64,000 bases of DNA. It comes from Amoeboaphelidium protococcarum (taxonomy: Eukaryota; Aphelidiomycota; Aphelidea). The DNA lies in NCBI GenBank assembly GCA_023515745.1, contig JALECJ010000257.1, forward strand, positions 250,687 to 314,686, written 5' to 3'. Positions within the stretch are counted from its first letter, which is position 1, and every line of letters begins with the position of its first letter. Made by a program: the position numbers and the translations under genes. The notes under the pieces were generated by a model, which was not told where the DNA came from, did not search any database, and saw only the letters and a program-made list of their open reading frames with translations. Positions 33,474 through 44,957 of the stretch are shown in pieces.

Positions 33474-35733
33474 TCAATCTTGTGCAATACTTCTAGAGTT
33501 GTCACTAACAGTTCTACTGCGTTATCGCTCACCGCCAGAAGTAAAAGCCTTCAGACGAGCTCTCGCATTCAGGCTGACGGATTAACGAGGACTTTTGGCT
33601 ACATTGGATTAAGATGATGTGGACTATAGGGACGCTGATGAGACGGCTGAAATTTAGGAAGCACTTGACAAATGTAGTGAGGGATCTTGTTCAGCGTTGG
33701 ACAAATCTTACTGTTGAGTAGTAGTTGAGGTATTGTCCATTTGTAATTTGAACGTAGTCTTTGACGAATCAGCAATGGAGATACTGTGAGATCGCCGTTA
33801 TCGAGAGAATATAGACTCTTTAGAAGCAGATAACGCGGACCAGAGAGTGTAGTTACTAGTCGATTACTACTGACTTGATAGTTTGGATGATGCAGTTTGA
33901 CTAGTGGATAAAATCGAATCATTCCAGGTCTACCTCAATTGAGCCAATTGATCATCAGTTACAAACTTTTAAGATAGCAGACAATGAGCAGCTTTAAGCA
34001 ATTGATACCGATGGTCACCCACATCCTTTGGCAATAGCTTTCTCGCCATATCGCTCCCTTCATAATGAGTATTCACTTAAAGAGACTACAGTTGAAAAAG
34101 TTGCTCCTAGAGTCGATGTTCACTCACAGATACCGGACGTTGTCTACTACGTCGCATCAAACCTTATGCCAGAGTTGTTTTTTATGGGGAGGACGGAGTA
34201 GGATCAGACATTTGTGCAGATACGAGCTGCTTGCTAGCACTGGCGTATGACGTGTCATAAATAACGACACCAAAGAATGGAACAGCAGGTGGACTTACTT
34301 GAGAAATCACCTTTCGATATTCTGTATAATTGTCGTTCTCACTCACAATGGCTTATAGCTGAGCAAGTTTATCTTGATACTTCTTATTCGCTTACTTGGT
34401 TGAAGGTATGAATTACTGCACGTTATAAGACGTCAATCCACTTATGACTGCTTTAAGGCTATTGTAGTTTTGTAAATCTTGCAGACAAGAAGCAACCTTT
34501 ATCCACCACTATTGATTAGATGCCTTGCTATTAATCTATCTATCCTTCTAGTCTTACAGCATACACGTCACTTCCACCAGACGAGATAGATAATTAAACC
34601 AGTCAATCAGGCGTGAGACATTAATATTGGGCACTTTGGATGAGTGAGATATGAAATCAGTTTTACATTGGAGTTGTTTGAACAGAACTTGATCCACAGC
34701 AGTAATAGTCAAAGCCATCACAGATGGATTAAGTTTCGTCATATCTTCTAATGAATACTCGCGCTCTATAAATTCCAATTCTATCAATTATTGACGAAGT
34801 CTTTACATATCTTCGGTGATAATTCTAGACAGTTTAAAATCAGCTTTTATATCAGAGTTGGCGTCTTGTTATTTTAGGAGCATCATACTTTTCTCGTCAA
34901 TGCTCTACTATAGTAACTAAGACTCTTTAATGATGGGGGACTATTTTATCGTCAGAGACGGGACATTAGCTCTAGGTGATACTAAATCAGATTTTACCGC
35001 AGAGGAAGCTAAAGATTCCAGACTACTCTGAATAAACAATTACTCAAAAGACACGAAATCTGGATGATCAGTCGGATTATAAACCTCCACTTAAACAAAA
35101 TCGCCCTATTCCAATAATTTGACCAGATTAGCAAGCTAATTCGAACTAGACTTAGTTAAAGAATCGATCTCTTCCGTATCTTTCAATGATGTGACACTTC
35201 GTCTCAAATTCACCGCCTAATCACTCAAACTCTGAGATTTGCGATGTCTAAATTTTCGCTTAAGAGGAGTAAACTATGCCTAATCACCACCTGCAGACGA
35301 TGTGATAGAGTAATTAATTTAATCAGGAGCAAGCGATTTAACTTTGCGAACCACAGGGAACTTGGCATTACGTGGCACCTTCAGATTACCAAAAGACGTT
35401 TCAGCGAGTGACAAGCAAGTGTGACAAATGTTGAACAATTAAGCAATATCAGATACATCATCTTACGCCGTCGTCACTACACACATATCAGTATTAATGA
35501 TATAAGTGTTATACAGAAGGATACAGAAATCTTACGCTATTCTTCATTTATATTTAAAGGCAAATACTTTAGTTATTGAACAATTGTTTCAACGCAAGAC
35601 AGATACTATTCATATGCAGACTACACTATCTAGAGATTAATTTATCTAATGACTAAAATTAAAATCTTACTCGCCATTACTTATCACTAAACAGCTAGGA
35701 TGCACCAGCCAATTTATCCGTTATATCATCCAT
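33474..35733 (-). CDS. Ras guanine-nucleotide exchange factor (CDC25 domain)
   Basis: The protein activates Ras-family GTPases. Three exons (introns 35621-35670 and 35477-35535) give 716 residues with the frame closing exactly. The N-terminus (LAGASQLFSDKQWRSAYEQY) resembles a MIT-like helical hairpin. A phosphorylatable Ser-rich linker with RHRKSQSLSD follows. The CDC25 catalytic domain occupies about residues 300-520: LTITAVDQVLFKQLQC, RLIDWFNYLSRLVEV, LQNYNSLKAVISGLTSYNVQ, and PPAVPFFGVVIYD. The Ser/Gln-rich tail runs to TGA 33474. No clear RasGEF-N domain is visible. Its substrate GTPase is unknown. The exchange-factor call is confident. Confidence 0.88.
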
Positions 35734-36200
35734 TACAGCTCTTAATAGATGAGATAATTGTTTGAATAATATTCTGTAATATCTCACTCAGCTCAGACAA
35801 TGAATGAATGAATAAGGAGAGACGTGAAACAAAGAATCGGCGCGTAATAAATTAACACCAGAGATGATCAGTCAAACATTAGAACTCTCCTATAAACTCT
35901 CTATTACAGTATCTACTATTAGAATTCCTACTCATTTGTATGGCATAATGGAGATTTTTAGAGAACTATAGCGTTTTATAAATACAGCATTTCCAACTTT
36001 GATATGTGAGTTAAGCCACCAATTGCAAGTGGAAGAATCATACCAAATGGGAAATTCATTCAGGGGTCACACGCCAGATTTTAGATTACACTTACACCAA
36101 CCACTAGCCATGACTCCTTTTCCTGCTTCAGATTAAATCTTGTCTGCACTGTATTAAATACAAACAAGTGTATAAAATTAAAATCTACTGAAGATTAAAT
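35734..36200. other. Divergent intergenic region
   Basis: These 467 bp separate RasGEF from the kelch gene and presumably hold both promoters. It contains GTGAAACAAAG near 35824, similar but not identical to the repeated GTGAAACGAC motif. No ORF is supported. Confidence 0.4.
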
Positions 36201-39086
36201 ATGTTGCAGAAATTGATTGGAGGCAATAGCGGTAATAGTGGTGCAGGTGACAAACACGTCGTTGCAACCAGTAAGAAAGTGGGTGGATGTGGTCCATTCC
36301 CAAAGCAGGGCATGTCTGCGTGTTTGAATGATAAAGAAGTCATCTTGTTTGGAGGAATGACTTATGACGGCCATGCTTGTAGTGATCTACATTTACTTAC
36401 GATGAGCGGGCTGTGGAATTTCGCTGTCGGAGTGTCTAATGTGGATGGCAAGTCTGCGGCAATCAGTAATAAGAAGGATCTATTCTAGGTGACTGGATCG
36501 CGCCCTTCTGAGAGAGTTTACCACACCTCCGTGTTGATGCCTGATGGTAAAATGTACGTGTATGGCGGTATGACAAAGAGCCGTGAATTGGATGATGCCG
36601 TGTACAGCTTTAATGCGGAGACTAGATCATGGGCGCGTCCCAGAGTGCAAGGCCAGTCTGATATTGATCCTCGTTATGGACACTAGGCGGTGCAAATGAA
36701 GGGATGTATGTATGTGTTTGGTGGTCTTACTGCTGCCGATGGTTACTCTAATGCTCTGAATGTTCTGGATTTTAGCGCTGGTGTAATCAGATGGCAGATT
36801 GCTTCCACTGGCTCGCTGCATGAGTAAGGTGACGCGCCATGTCCTAGAGCTTATGCCTCCATGGTGGCTTATGGATCTAATCTGGTAGTATACGGTGGTG
36901 AGTGTGCCTATGATTGTCTTGACGATGTGTGGATATTCGATACTGCCAAGTTCGTATGGACCAAGCTCGATATGTCTGATGTGCAGCATGGTCCTGGCTC
37001 TCGATACCAGCATGATGCCGTCATTTATAAAGACTCCATGATCATTTGTGGTGGCAAGAATTTCGAAGGTAAAGAGTTGGACGATATTTGGATGCTTGAC
37101 CTCTCTAGCAATACGTGGACCTTTGTTGGCAACCTCAAGTATCCCCTAAGTGATCACTCTGCCATTGTGCACAAAGATAAAATGCTTATTCTGGGTGGAT
37201 CTTAAGGAGGCCCTGCTGCGGAGTCAAATACTATTTACCAGATCGAGTTGTCTAAGCTTAAGCCTATTGCTATCACCACCCAGACATTGGAGCCAACCAA
37301 GAGACACTCCAAGATTCAGGTGGATATGAGTCCATTTAAATTGGACCGCAATGTTCCTACTCCTGCTGATGAGGATTTACCATCTCCTCCAGTGATTGAA
37401 GACCTGCCACCGCCAGTACCATTGTTCTCTCCTCCTCCTGAAGATCGTGTCGCGCCTTCCGTGTCCACTTTGAATTATAAAAAGGTTGAATTGCCTTCAA
37501 GTGCTCGCTAATCCAGTTTAAAATAGGAAAGTGTCTCTCTGGCAAAGAAAGCTGCGTAAGATGAGTAAAAGTATAAGAAGTTGTATGAGGATTTGTTGGC
37601 TGAGACATCATTGGTGAAAGGTTTAAACTAGTAGAACTCTGCCGCATATCGTGAAATGGAGAAAGAATGTCATTAGTTCTAGCAGTCTGAGTAGAAGACT
37701 TTGGCTCTCGTCAAGTAGCTCTGTTTGGCTCTGTAGTAGATTGCTGGCAAGCAGTCCAAGATCGTGTTGGATGGAAGCTGTCACGAGACTTTGCTGAGTG
37801 CGAACGGACTTGTGAAGGGTATAGTCTCCACTTTTAATGAGCAAAGTTCTGATTTAGAGGATGCTAACGCGCAATTATCATCTCTGCAGAACCATCTTGA
37901 GCTGTACGAGAAGAAGGTTAAAGATCTGGAGGTTCAATTAAAGGCGGCTAAAGCTAAATAGCATGATTTGAATCACGGCGAGAATTTGGCTTTGACTGCG
38001 CAGTTGTAGAATCTTTTGTCGGAAAATTAACAAATGAAGTAGTAATGCGCAGATGACAAGCAAAGTCAAGATAATGCCAAGTCTATACTTGTAAAGGAGA
38101 AGTAGGAGCTGATCAAAAAGCTTTCTGAATGTACTTCTCAGATGGTTGCCTTCTAATAAAAGTCCGAATCTCTACAGGAGTAGTTGAATCAAGTCACTAA
38201 TGATAACGCGGGCTTGAAAGCTTAGTTGCAAGGCGCAGTTTAGTAGTAGGAGAGCCAGAAGAAGGAAATTAAGTCACTACTTAAAGAGGTAGATAAGCTG
38301 CAGAGTTAGAAAGGTTCTGAAGTGTAGTTGCCAAGGGATTCCGCGTTGTAGCAAGATATGCAATCTTTGAAGGCATAATTAATGGAGCGTGAAGTGGAAA
38401 TTAAAGCTTTGAAGCAAGAATTGGTTGAAACTTTGACTTTTAGAAATCAATTGAAATCCGAAGTCACTCAACTAAAGTGCGTTAACGAGGAGAAGACATT
38501 GGAGCTTCAATCTCTCACTGCTAGTCTCAAGGAGATTGATGATTCGGCTGGAAAGTTGGCCGCTGCTCAGTAGTCTAGCACCGAGCTGTTGGAATCTTAT
38601 CGCGTAAAGTATGAGTCGGCAGCTTCTCAGCTCTAGTAGAAAGAGTAGGAAATTGAAGATTTACATGCAAAGCTGTTGAATAAGTCTATTGACGCGACTC
38701 CTAGCTTTGGTCAGTCCTCTATTCCGCCGCCTCCACCACCTCCCCCGTCCGCCCAGTCTCAGTTTTCGGATTCAAATGCAAGCATACCACTTCCACCACC
38801 ACCGCCTCCATCTTTGCCTGGAGCGTCTTCTGTGCCACCTCCGCCACCGCCTCCAATGCCTAATTCAGGATCCATGACTGTAAACACGTCGTCTGGAGAT
38901 TCACCTTCATCAGCTCCATCAAATCTATTGGCCGAGATTCAGAACAAGAAGTTGAAGAAGGCTGAGCAAGGGAGTGGTGATGCATCATCATCATCTACCA
39001 ACCCACCAAAGCCAAAAGTCATGGACCCGATTGCGATGATGATGGCTGAGATGTAGGCGAAGAAATTTAAGAAGAATCAAAATTGA
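36201..39086 (+). CDS. Kelch-coiled-coil-polyproline-WH2 protein
   Basis: A 961-residue intronless protein with an unusual order. About six kelch repeats (residues 25-345) are recognised by MYVYGGMTKSRELDD, MYVFGGL, LVVYGGECAYDCLDDVW and ELDDIWMLDL. A Pro-rich hinge (EDLPSPPVIEDLPPPVPL) follows. About 380 residues of coiled coil come next. Three polyproline tracts (for example IPPPPPPPPS and PPPPPPPMP near residues 830-890) bind profilin in known actin regulators. NLLAEIQNKKLKKAEQG near residue 905 fits the WH2 actin-binding motif. Kelch-coiled-coil resembles Tea1 cell-end markers; adding polyproline and WH2 suggests direct actin control. Function is inferred. TGA 39084. Confidence 0.85.
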
Positions 39087-39285
39087 AGTCTGTGTGTAAT
39101 CATAAAAGTTGTTAGTTAGTTTTGATTTTTTTAACTTATCGATTGTAAGTAGTTAAAGTAAAAGTATATGCTTAACTCATTGCTCATTTCACCGATCGAG
39201 TTAGCGGTTAACGCGAAAGGTTTAGTTTCATAACGGCGTTCTGATCGTTGGCTGTTTCAGAAATTCTTTTCCTTTAAAATGTGAG

Positions 39286-39295
39286 GTGAAACGAC
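39286..39295 (+). promoter_or_regulatory. GTGAAACGAC motif upstream of ATG14
   Basis: Lies 28 bp before the ATG. The surrounding 14-mer TGAGGTGAAACGAC is identical to the one upstream of RPN5. Confidence 0.35.
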
Positions 39296-39323
39296 TCAAA
39301 TAGTAAAGCCTTAATTTTATCTA

Positions 39324-40484
39324 ATGAATTGCTAGCTTTGTCATACAAAAAAAGAGTCTAAGTATGTTTGTACTAATTGCTGCGGTACATTGGTAGAATT
39401 TTATGGGTCTGAGTATGCGATATTTGACAAGGAGAAGGAGAGGATTGTTACGTAGATCAAAGAAGATGAACAATAGTAAGTCGTGAATTAGTAGCGACTT
39501 CATCTTAGATCTTAAATTCTGATAAAATCAAATTTGGTAAAGAATGCACAATAACGGATAGATGTTATAAAGAAAAAAGTTTAATCTCATAAAAAGACGT
39601 TGGCTTTATAGTCTGACAGGTTGCATTAACTCCGCCAGAGTTTAGACAGGAGGAAGAATCTGACCATTGTTGAAGATGTGAGTGATTTATCTACTATACC
39701 TCAACTTGAATAGATTAAGTCTTAAAGAGACAAATTACTGTCACAACTTTAAGCATTGATCAATCTGGATATACTTTAGAAAGATAGTAGGCGGAATTCG
39801 TTTACATTCTTCTCTTTTATAGTGGATGATGCATAATTGTTCAAGACGTTGTCTAAACATTAGTATAATGCAGTTGTAAATTAAGCTGCCCAAGTTACAA
39901 AAGTTTTGATGAATTACTTGCATTCAAAGAGCGTTGCAGGAGAATTAGTTTAAATCACTTCTATCTGTCCTTTAGAATTTCTGTGGATAAATGGCGCACC
40001 TCATATCTGCGTGTCTTAAATGCTCTTATTTAAACATCCGTTAGTTCTACCTCTGTTCAAGTCGAGTAAACTTCATGATTCTCACAGTCTCATTGGCCTC
40101 TGCTGTTTCATTTACCTTGTATAATGGATGTTAGAAGTCCATTAATTTCCCGTAGATAACGCGTAATCCCTCTTTGGATCCCTAAATTCTCTGCTTACAA
40201 GTCTTAATGGCTAGTAAATTCTTGAGTATAATCCTCAAAACAATCTGGAATTCAAACAAAAGCTCCTATCAGTAATGTTTTATCAATTTATATTGTACAA
40301 GGTGACACTTGCCAATGATTCTCTCTTAATCTGTCAGCGACTTTTATAATCCGATTATCTGAGGTTCAAAGATATGATTGCCGACGTGTAACAAGACAAT
40401 TTAACAAGGGCGAATGCCCCAAATTAACTCGAAGATGATGAATGGGATATGATCAAAGCAGGTGACATTGAAAGTGCAGATTGA
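39324..40484 (+). CDS. ATG14: ATG14/Barkor-like autophagy subunit of PI3K complex
   Basis: ATG14 targets the class III PI3-kinase complex to autophagosome initiation sites. The 386-residue intronless protein starts MNCQLCHTKKESKYVCTNC, two CxxC pairs as in Barkor, followed by GTLVEFYGSEYAIFDKEKER. Coiled-coil segments follow (VKNAQQRIDVIKKKVQSHKK and LKQ-type repeats). Later blocks fit the ATG14/UVRAG fold (LTIVEDVSDLSTIPQLEQI; SNSF-like LCCFIYLVQWML). UVRAG/Vps38 is an alternative, but the N-terminal zinc pairs favour ATG14. It ends at TGA 40482. Confidence is moderate because most of the protein is divergent coiled coil. Confidence 0.7.
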
Positions 40485-40644
40485 ACGCTTACTAAAGAAA
40501 ACTGTACGTATCAAACTTTATTTGATTCACATGTGCGCTCCTTTCTCAAATAAAATCTTAATTTGTCGTTGCTTCATCACTTTTTTATTCACTTATGGGA
40601 GCTTTGTGGTGTTACAGTATAAAGCTCATGATCTACACAAATAC

Positions 40645-41631
40645 ATGGAATCTTTGCATTATAACAAACGCGCCCCTGAGCTCTTCTCGATCGAATTTTC
40701 TCTTTTGCGCGCCTTGTCAGTTAACGTATTTCGCTAGTTAAGCAAAAGCTGGGAGATCATGATATCATAATATTGTTAATAATTCAGATTCTTTGCGCTT
40801 AATAGAGTAGTAAATTTTAGATCTTTAAAAACTAGCAGAGCAAAGATATGGACTCTGGATGAAAGAGTGAAATTGACATACATGAAGACTGCCTAATAGC
40901 CGCCATCACAGTATGAGTCTGCATTTGAATAAATTTCTGAAAAATTGAAAGAGTTGCAACTCAAACCCCCGCTAAAGTACACTTAAATTGCTCAAATTTT
41001 GGATCGAAGCACTCCATCTGTCTATTCATAGTGGCGAATGATGAAATGGTGTGTGCGTCCCAATGAATCTGTGTATAACAGTATACCTTTGATTGATAAT
41101 GAAAGATACGCTATAGCTAGTAGTGAAGACTCGGTGTAATAGTAAAATTTAGAAGATTATATCGTTGATTATCAGATTGTCAAGGGTGGAAAGAAATAGA
41201 AAGATGAAGAGATTAAGAAAAGCTCTTTTACTAAAAGGAAATTTGCATATGATCGATGGTCTGTCAATGAACTGAGAAAATTGAATGAAGCCATTGAGAA
41301 ATATCTTCTTGATGAAAATGTCGATTTGGGTGGATAGTCGCGGTGGCCAATGATTGCCGCATATGTTGAAACTAAATCTCCGAGGTAGTGCTACTTTAAA
41401 TACAGAAATTCTGCAAAGCCTGATATTAAACGCGGTAGATTTACTCCTGGTGAAGCTAGAATGATTCTGGAATTGTATAAACAGTACGGGCGCGATTGGA
41501 CGACTATTGCTCAGTTCACTGATGGCCGCACTGACAACCAATGTCGTCTATTTATCAAAAGATTTCTCTCCTTCCAACACAGTCATGTCGACACTTCCTC
41601 TGATTAATAATCATCTCCCATTAGCGATTGA
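40645..41631 (+). CDS. Myb/SANT-repeat DNA-binding protein
   Basis: An uninterrupted frame in the recoded reading gives 328 residues from ATG 40645. AKIWTLDERVKL...YTQIAQILDRSTPSVYSQWR is a first Myb repeat. FAYDRWSVNELRKLNEAIEK...WPMIAAYV...PRQCYFKYR is a second, and GRFTPGEARMILELYKQYGR...DWTTIAQFTDGRTDNQCRLF is a third. The tryptophan spacing fits R2R3-type or SNAPc-type repeats. The first repeat's helices are irregular. The in-frame ATG at 40531 would add 38 mostly hydrophobic residues that look less protein-like. The function is presumably transcription regulation. The specific orthologue (BAS1, SNAPC4 or other) cannot be decided. TGA 41629-41631. Confidence 0.72.
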
Positions 41632-41724
41632 CTCCATAAATAATTGTGTGTTTTTGCTATAGTTAATATATATTCACACCCTGTCATTACGTTTACGTTA
41701 TCAAGGACATACGCGCATATTGAG

Positions 41725-41734
41725 GTGAAACGAC
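41725..41734 (+). promoter_or_regulatory. GTGAAACGAC motif upstream of RPN5
   Basis: Shares the 14-mer TGAGGTGAAACGAC with the ATG14 upstream region; 170 bp before the RPN5 start. Confidence 0.35.
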
Positions 41735-41815
41735 GACTTCCTCCGTCGCCTTTTCTCTCGCATTATTGTTTTCCCGTTATTAACGTTGTCTTCGAGTCCG
41801 TACTTTCTCTTACTC

Positions 41816-41843
41816 TTTCTCGTCTCGTCTCGTCTCGTCTCGT
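41816..41843. repeat. (CTCGT)n microsatellite
   Basis: About five tandem CTCGT units in the pyrimidine-rich 5' region of RPN5. Confidence 0.9.
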
Positions 41844-41903
41844 TCACTTCCTCTTATCATCAAAAGAGCGCACCTATAACACAGAAAACTAATTACAGTC
41901 AAT

Positions 41904-43342
41904 ATGGAGGTGGAAAGTAGTAGTAGTGGTGATATGAAGATGCAGAAAAATTATGCTGATGAAGTTTCTCAAGTATTGCCCAAGGCTGAAAAGTTGGCTC
42001 AGGTAAGTGTTTGAATTTAAAAAGTTGCGAGTTATATACGATAAAGTGACATTATTGTCTTAAATGTGTGTAGAGTGGAAAGCTGTAAGATGCTGTTGAT
42101 ATGCTGCTGTTGATTGAGAAGCAGACAAGAAATGCTGCAGATATGATCTCTAATGGCAAGGTGTTGGTGGAGATTGTGAAGTTGTGTTTTCTGGGTAAGG
42201 ACTTTAAGCTCTTACAGGAGATACTGGTTTCGCTGAGTAAGAAGCATGGTCTCATCAAGCAAGCTGTGACCAAGATGGTGCAGGAGGCTTACAGCTATGT
42301 CTCGCAAGTAGCTGATAAGAAGTAAAAGGTGGAGTTTATTAACACATTGCTGGAGATCACTGAGGGCAAGATCTACGTGGAGATTGAGCGTGCCCGCCTA
42401 ACCAGAACTCTTGCCACCATCAAGGAGCAGGAGGGAAATGTAAATGAGGCGGCTGATATTTTGCAAGCTCTTCAGGTGGAGACTTTTGGTAGTATGGAGA
42501 AGCGTGAGAAGACTGACTTTATTCTGGAGTAGATGCGTCTCAATTTGGCTAGAAAGGATTACGTTCGTACTTAGATTATCAGTAAGAAGATTAATGTCAA
42601 GTATTTTGAGGATGAACAGACTGAGGATTTGAAGTTGCGCTACTATGAGCTCATGATTCAGTGGGCGCTGCATGACTAGCAGTATCTGAGCATAACAGAG
42701 TTTTATCGTCATGTTTACAATTCCAAGTCTATCTAGGCTGAGGAACCAAAGTGGCGAGATGTGCTGCAGTACGTTGTCATCTTTATCATTCTGGCGCCAT
42801 TCAACAATGAATAAAATGATTTGATGCACAAAATCGCTCTGGATAAGAAGCTGGATTAGCTGCCTTTGTACAAGCAATTGCTGAAATCTTTCTGTACTCC
42901 AGAGCTCATTGTCTGGGATAGAATTGTGCAGATGTACGGCAATGATTTGAAGTAGTTGTTTGTATTTCGCAGCTCTGGCTCTGGTAGCAGTGATGATGGT
43001 GAAAAGAGATGGAATGACTTGCGCAGTCGTGTAATTGAACATAATGTGCGTGTTATTGCCAAGTATTACACGCGTATTAGCATGTAGAGACTGGTAGAAT
43101 TGTTGAACTTGCAGGCGGATGAGGCTGAACTATTTCTATGCAAATTGGTTACTGATGGTGTAATTTACGCGAGAATTGACCGTATTCAGGGTGTAGCGAT
43201 ATTTTAGAAACCACGTCAGCCTAATGATGTTGTATCTGAATGGTCCACTTAGGTTGGTCAGCTGTTGGATCTGGTCTCAAACACTAGCCATTTGATTTCA
43301 AAGGAGGAAGTTGTGCGCACAATCACCAAGTCTGTTGTATGA
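41904..43342 (+). CDS. PSMD12: 26S proteasome non-ATPase subunit RPN5/PSMD12
   Basis: RPN5 is a PCI-domain subunit of the proteasome lid. Two exons (intron 42003-42073) give 455 residues. [20 protein letters not shown] starts the helical repeats. [20 protein letters not shown] is the strongest family block. It is followed by [20 protein letters not shown] and the PCI domain ([38 protein letters not shown]-type winged helix [17 protein letters not shown]). The C-terminal helix [16 protein letters not shown] ends in TGA 43340. All blocks are in order. Very confident. Confidence 0.96.
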
Positions 43343-43446
43343 TTATACTCTACATTGAGCGTAAAAACTATGTGTAGTTGGATTAAGATTGTTTAATTAT
43401 TCATTTTACATTATGAGACTACGGTTGATAATAAACAGTTGAATTT

Positions 43447-44235
43447 TCAAAGTGTTTTGATCAAACCAAGACGACGCAGTTTGTCAAGTGCCATGTAAGC
43501 AGTCTAGACAGCAGGCAACATTAGTTTTCCCTCAACCATCATCTAGTGCAAGGAGTCTAAGGAAATTTTCTTTTATTGTATTATGAACTCTACATTAGTA
43601 TTCTGACTATGTTTGCACACGTTATCGCATCAAAGATTCATCATTAGAAGTGCAACAATAACATTACCTTCATGGTCAAGAGCGGGAGGATTATCATCAG
43701 CAACTGGATCAATCACAAGGAAGGGAAAGAACTTATTCGTTCCCCACTTGAGCTCAGAGATGCCTTCATGACCATCAGGAAGCAATGGCACCCACTGACC
43801 ACCAGTTAGATGCATCTCCTCCGCCAGTTCAGCCTTGGCGCATTCCACGATCGAGCCATGTTTCAGTCGATCAAACGCGCCGCTAGCAAACGTGTGGATT
43901 AGCTGATTAGTTCCCTGTGAGTACTCCAGTATTAGCTATGTCTCTTTCTACATTCAATACATATGATTGAGTCAGTTTTTTGTTATCGCTGAGAGTATAT
44001 AATTTTACGCTCTAGGTAAAGAATGGAAACGTTATAGCAAAAGTTGGATACTCGGTAGAGTTGTGACCACAAACGTCCCAGTCAATTACTTTTCCAGTTG
44101 GATCTTCAACCTTTCGATGCCACACCTTCAAGAATCTATTATTGTTACTCTTATTATGAATTAGCCCCATGAAAGTGTTAAATTTTACCTCTTGTATGCA
44201 AGCTCTTCTTTAACAACTTTAAACTGTGGTTCCAT
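43447..44235 (-). CDS. Nudix hydrolase (ADP-sugar pyrophosphatase-like)
   Basis: Nudix enzymes hydrolyse nucleoside diphosphates linked to other moieties. Four exons (introns 44136-44188, 43948-44008, 43590-43667) give 198 residues with the frame closing. The lead MEPQFKVVKEELAYKRFLKV and RKVEDPTGKVIDWDV are the NUDT5-like N-terminal sheet. The Nudix box GSIVECAKAELAEEMHL keeps the E-x-x-E-E pair, but the usual Arg before ELxEE is Ala, a notable change. The C-terminal helix LRRLGLIKTL follows a FIIQQKKISLDSLHQ strand. It is convergent with RPN5 by 105 bp. The family call is good; the substrate is unknown. Confidence 0.8.
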
Positions 44236-44343
44236 TACGGTGTCAGTACTACAAGCGGAAGATTTTAAATTTTCAACCATACCTGCCCCTTTCCACTTGA
44301 TGGATTACAAAAATTTTGATTGAAGAGACGCGTCAAGCTATAA

Positions 44344-44760
44344 ATGTCGAATCATTATGAGGTACTAGGCGTGAAGCAAAGTGCTGATATAAATGTAATA
44401 AAGAGTGCTTATCAAGCGATGGCATTGAGATTGCATCCTGATAAGAATCAGGCGGTGGATACTGATCAGTTTAACGCGTGCTAGAGAGCCTGGGAAGTGT
44501 TACGTGACGATGATTCTAGACGGTAATATGATATGGAACTTTAATTGAAGAGGGCATAAACCAGTGTTAATGCACTAATATACGAGTCCATTGAGATTAG
44601 TGAGATGGATGTGGTGAATGGTCGACATGAATATCTTTGTAGATGCGGTGGTACATACTCAATTGGCCATAGTGATGTCCCCACTGACACTTAGTCTTTA
44701 CTGGTTGAATGTGACAATTGCTCCTTTCACTTACAAATAGCTTGTAATTAAAATCCTTGA
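44344..44760 (+). CDS. DPH4: DPH4 J-domain and CSL zinc protein (diphthamide synthesis)
   Basis: DPH4 (DNAJC24) is an iron/zinc-binding co-chaperone in diphthamide modification of EF2. The 138-residue intronless protein has a J domain: MSNHYEVLGVKQSADINVIK, AYQAMALRLHPDKNQ with the HPD tripeptide, and WEVLRDDDSRRQYD. The CSL domain follows, with Cys pairs in YLCRCGGTYSI and LLVECDNCSF. EIDSLEI-like VNALIYESIEISEMD joins the two. The TAG codons in J-helix IV encode Gln. The start MSNHYEVLG and TGA 44758-44760 are unambiguous. Confidence 0.93.
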
Positions 44761-44957
44761 CTACTATGTCGTTATGGACCGCATTTAATATTTTACATTG
44801 AAAGCATACAAATGAGGACTAGAGACATCCTTTGACTACCCAATTCCCCTAAATTGTCCACGCATTTCTGATGAATGAAACTATATTGTATAAATAATAA
44901 TAATAATAAGATTTGATTAAATTAATCTATTGTACTCTATGGTGATTAAACATTCAA

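Noticed and set aside
42398-43042. 214-aa minus-strand ORF
   Set aside because: Antisense shadow of RPN5.
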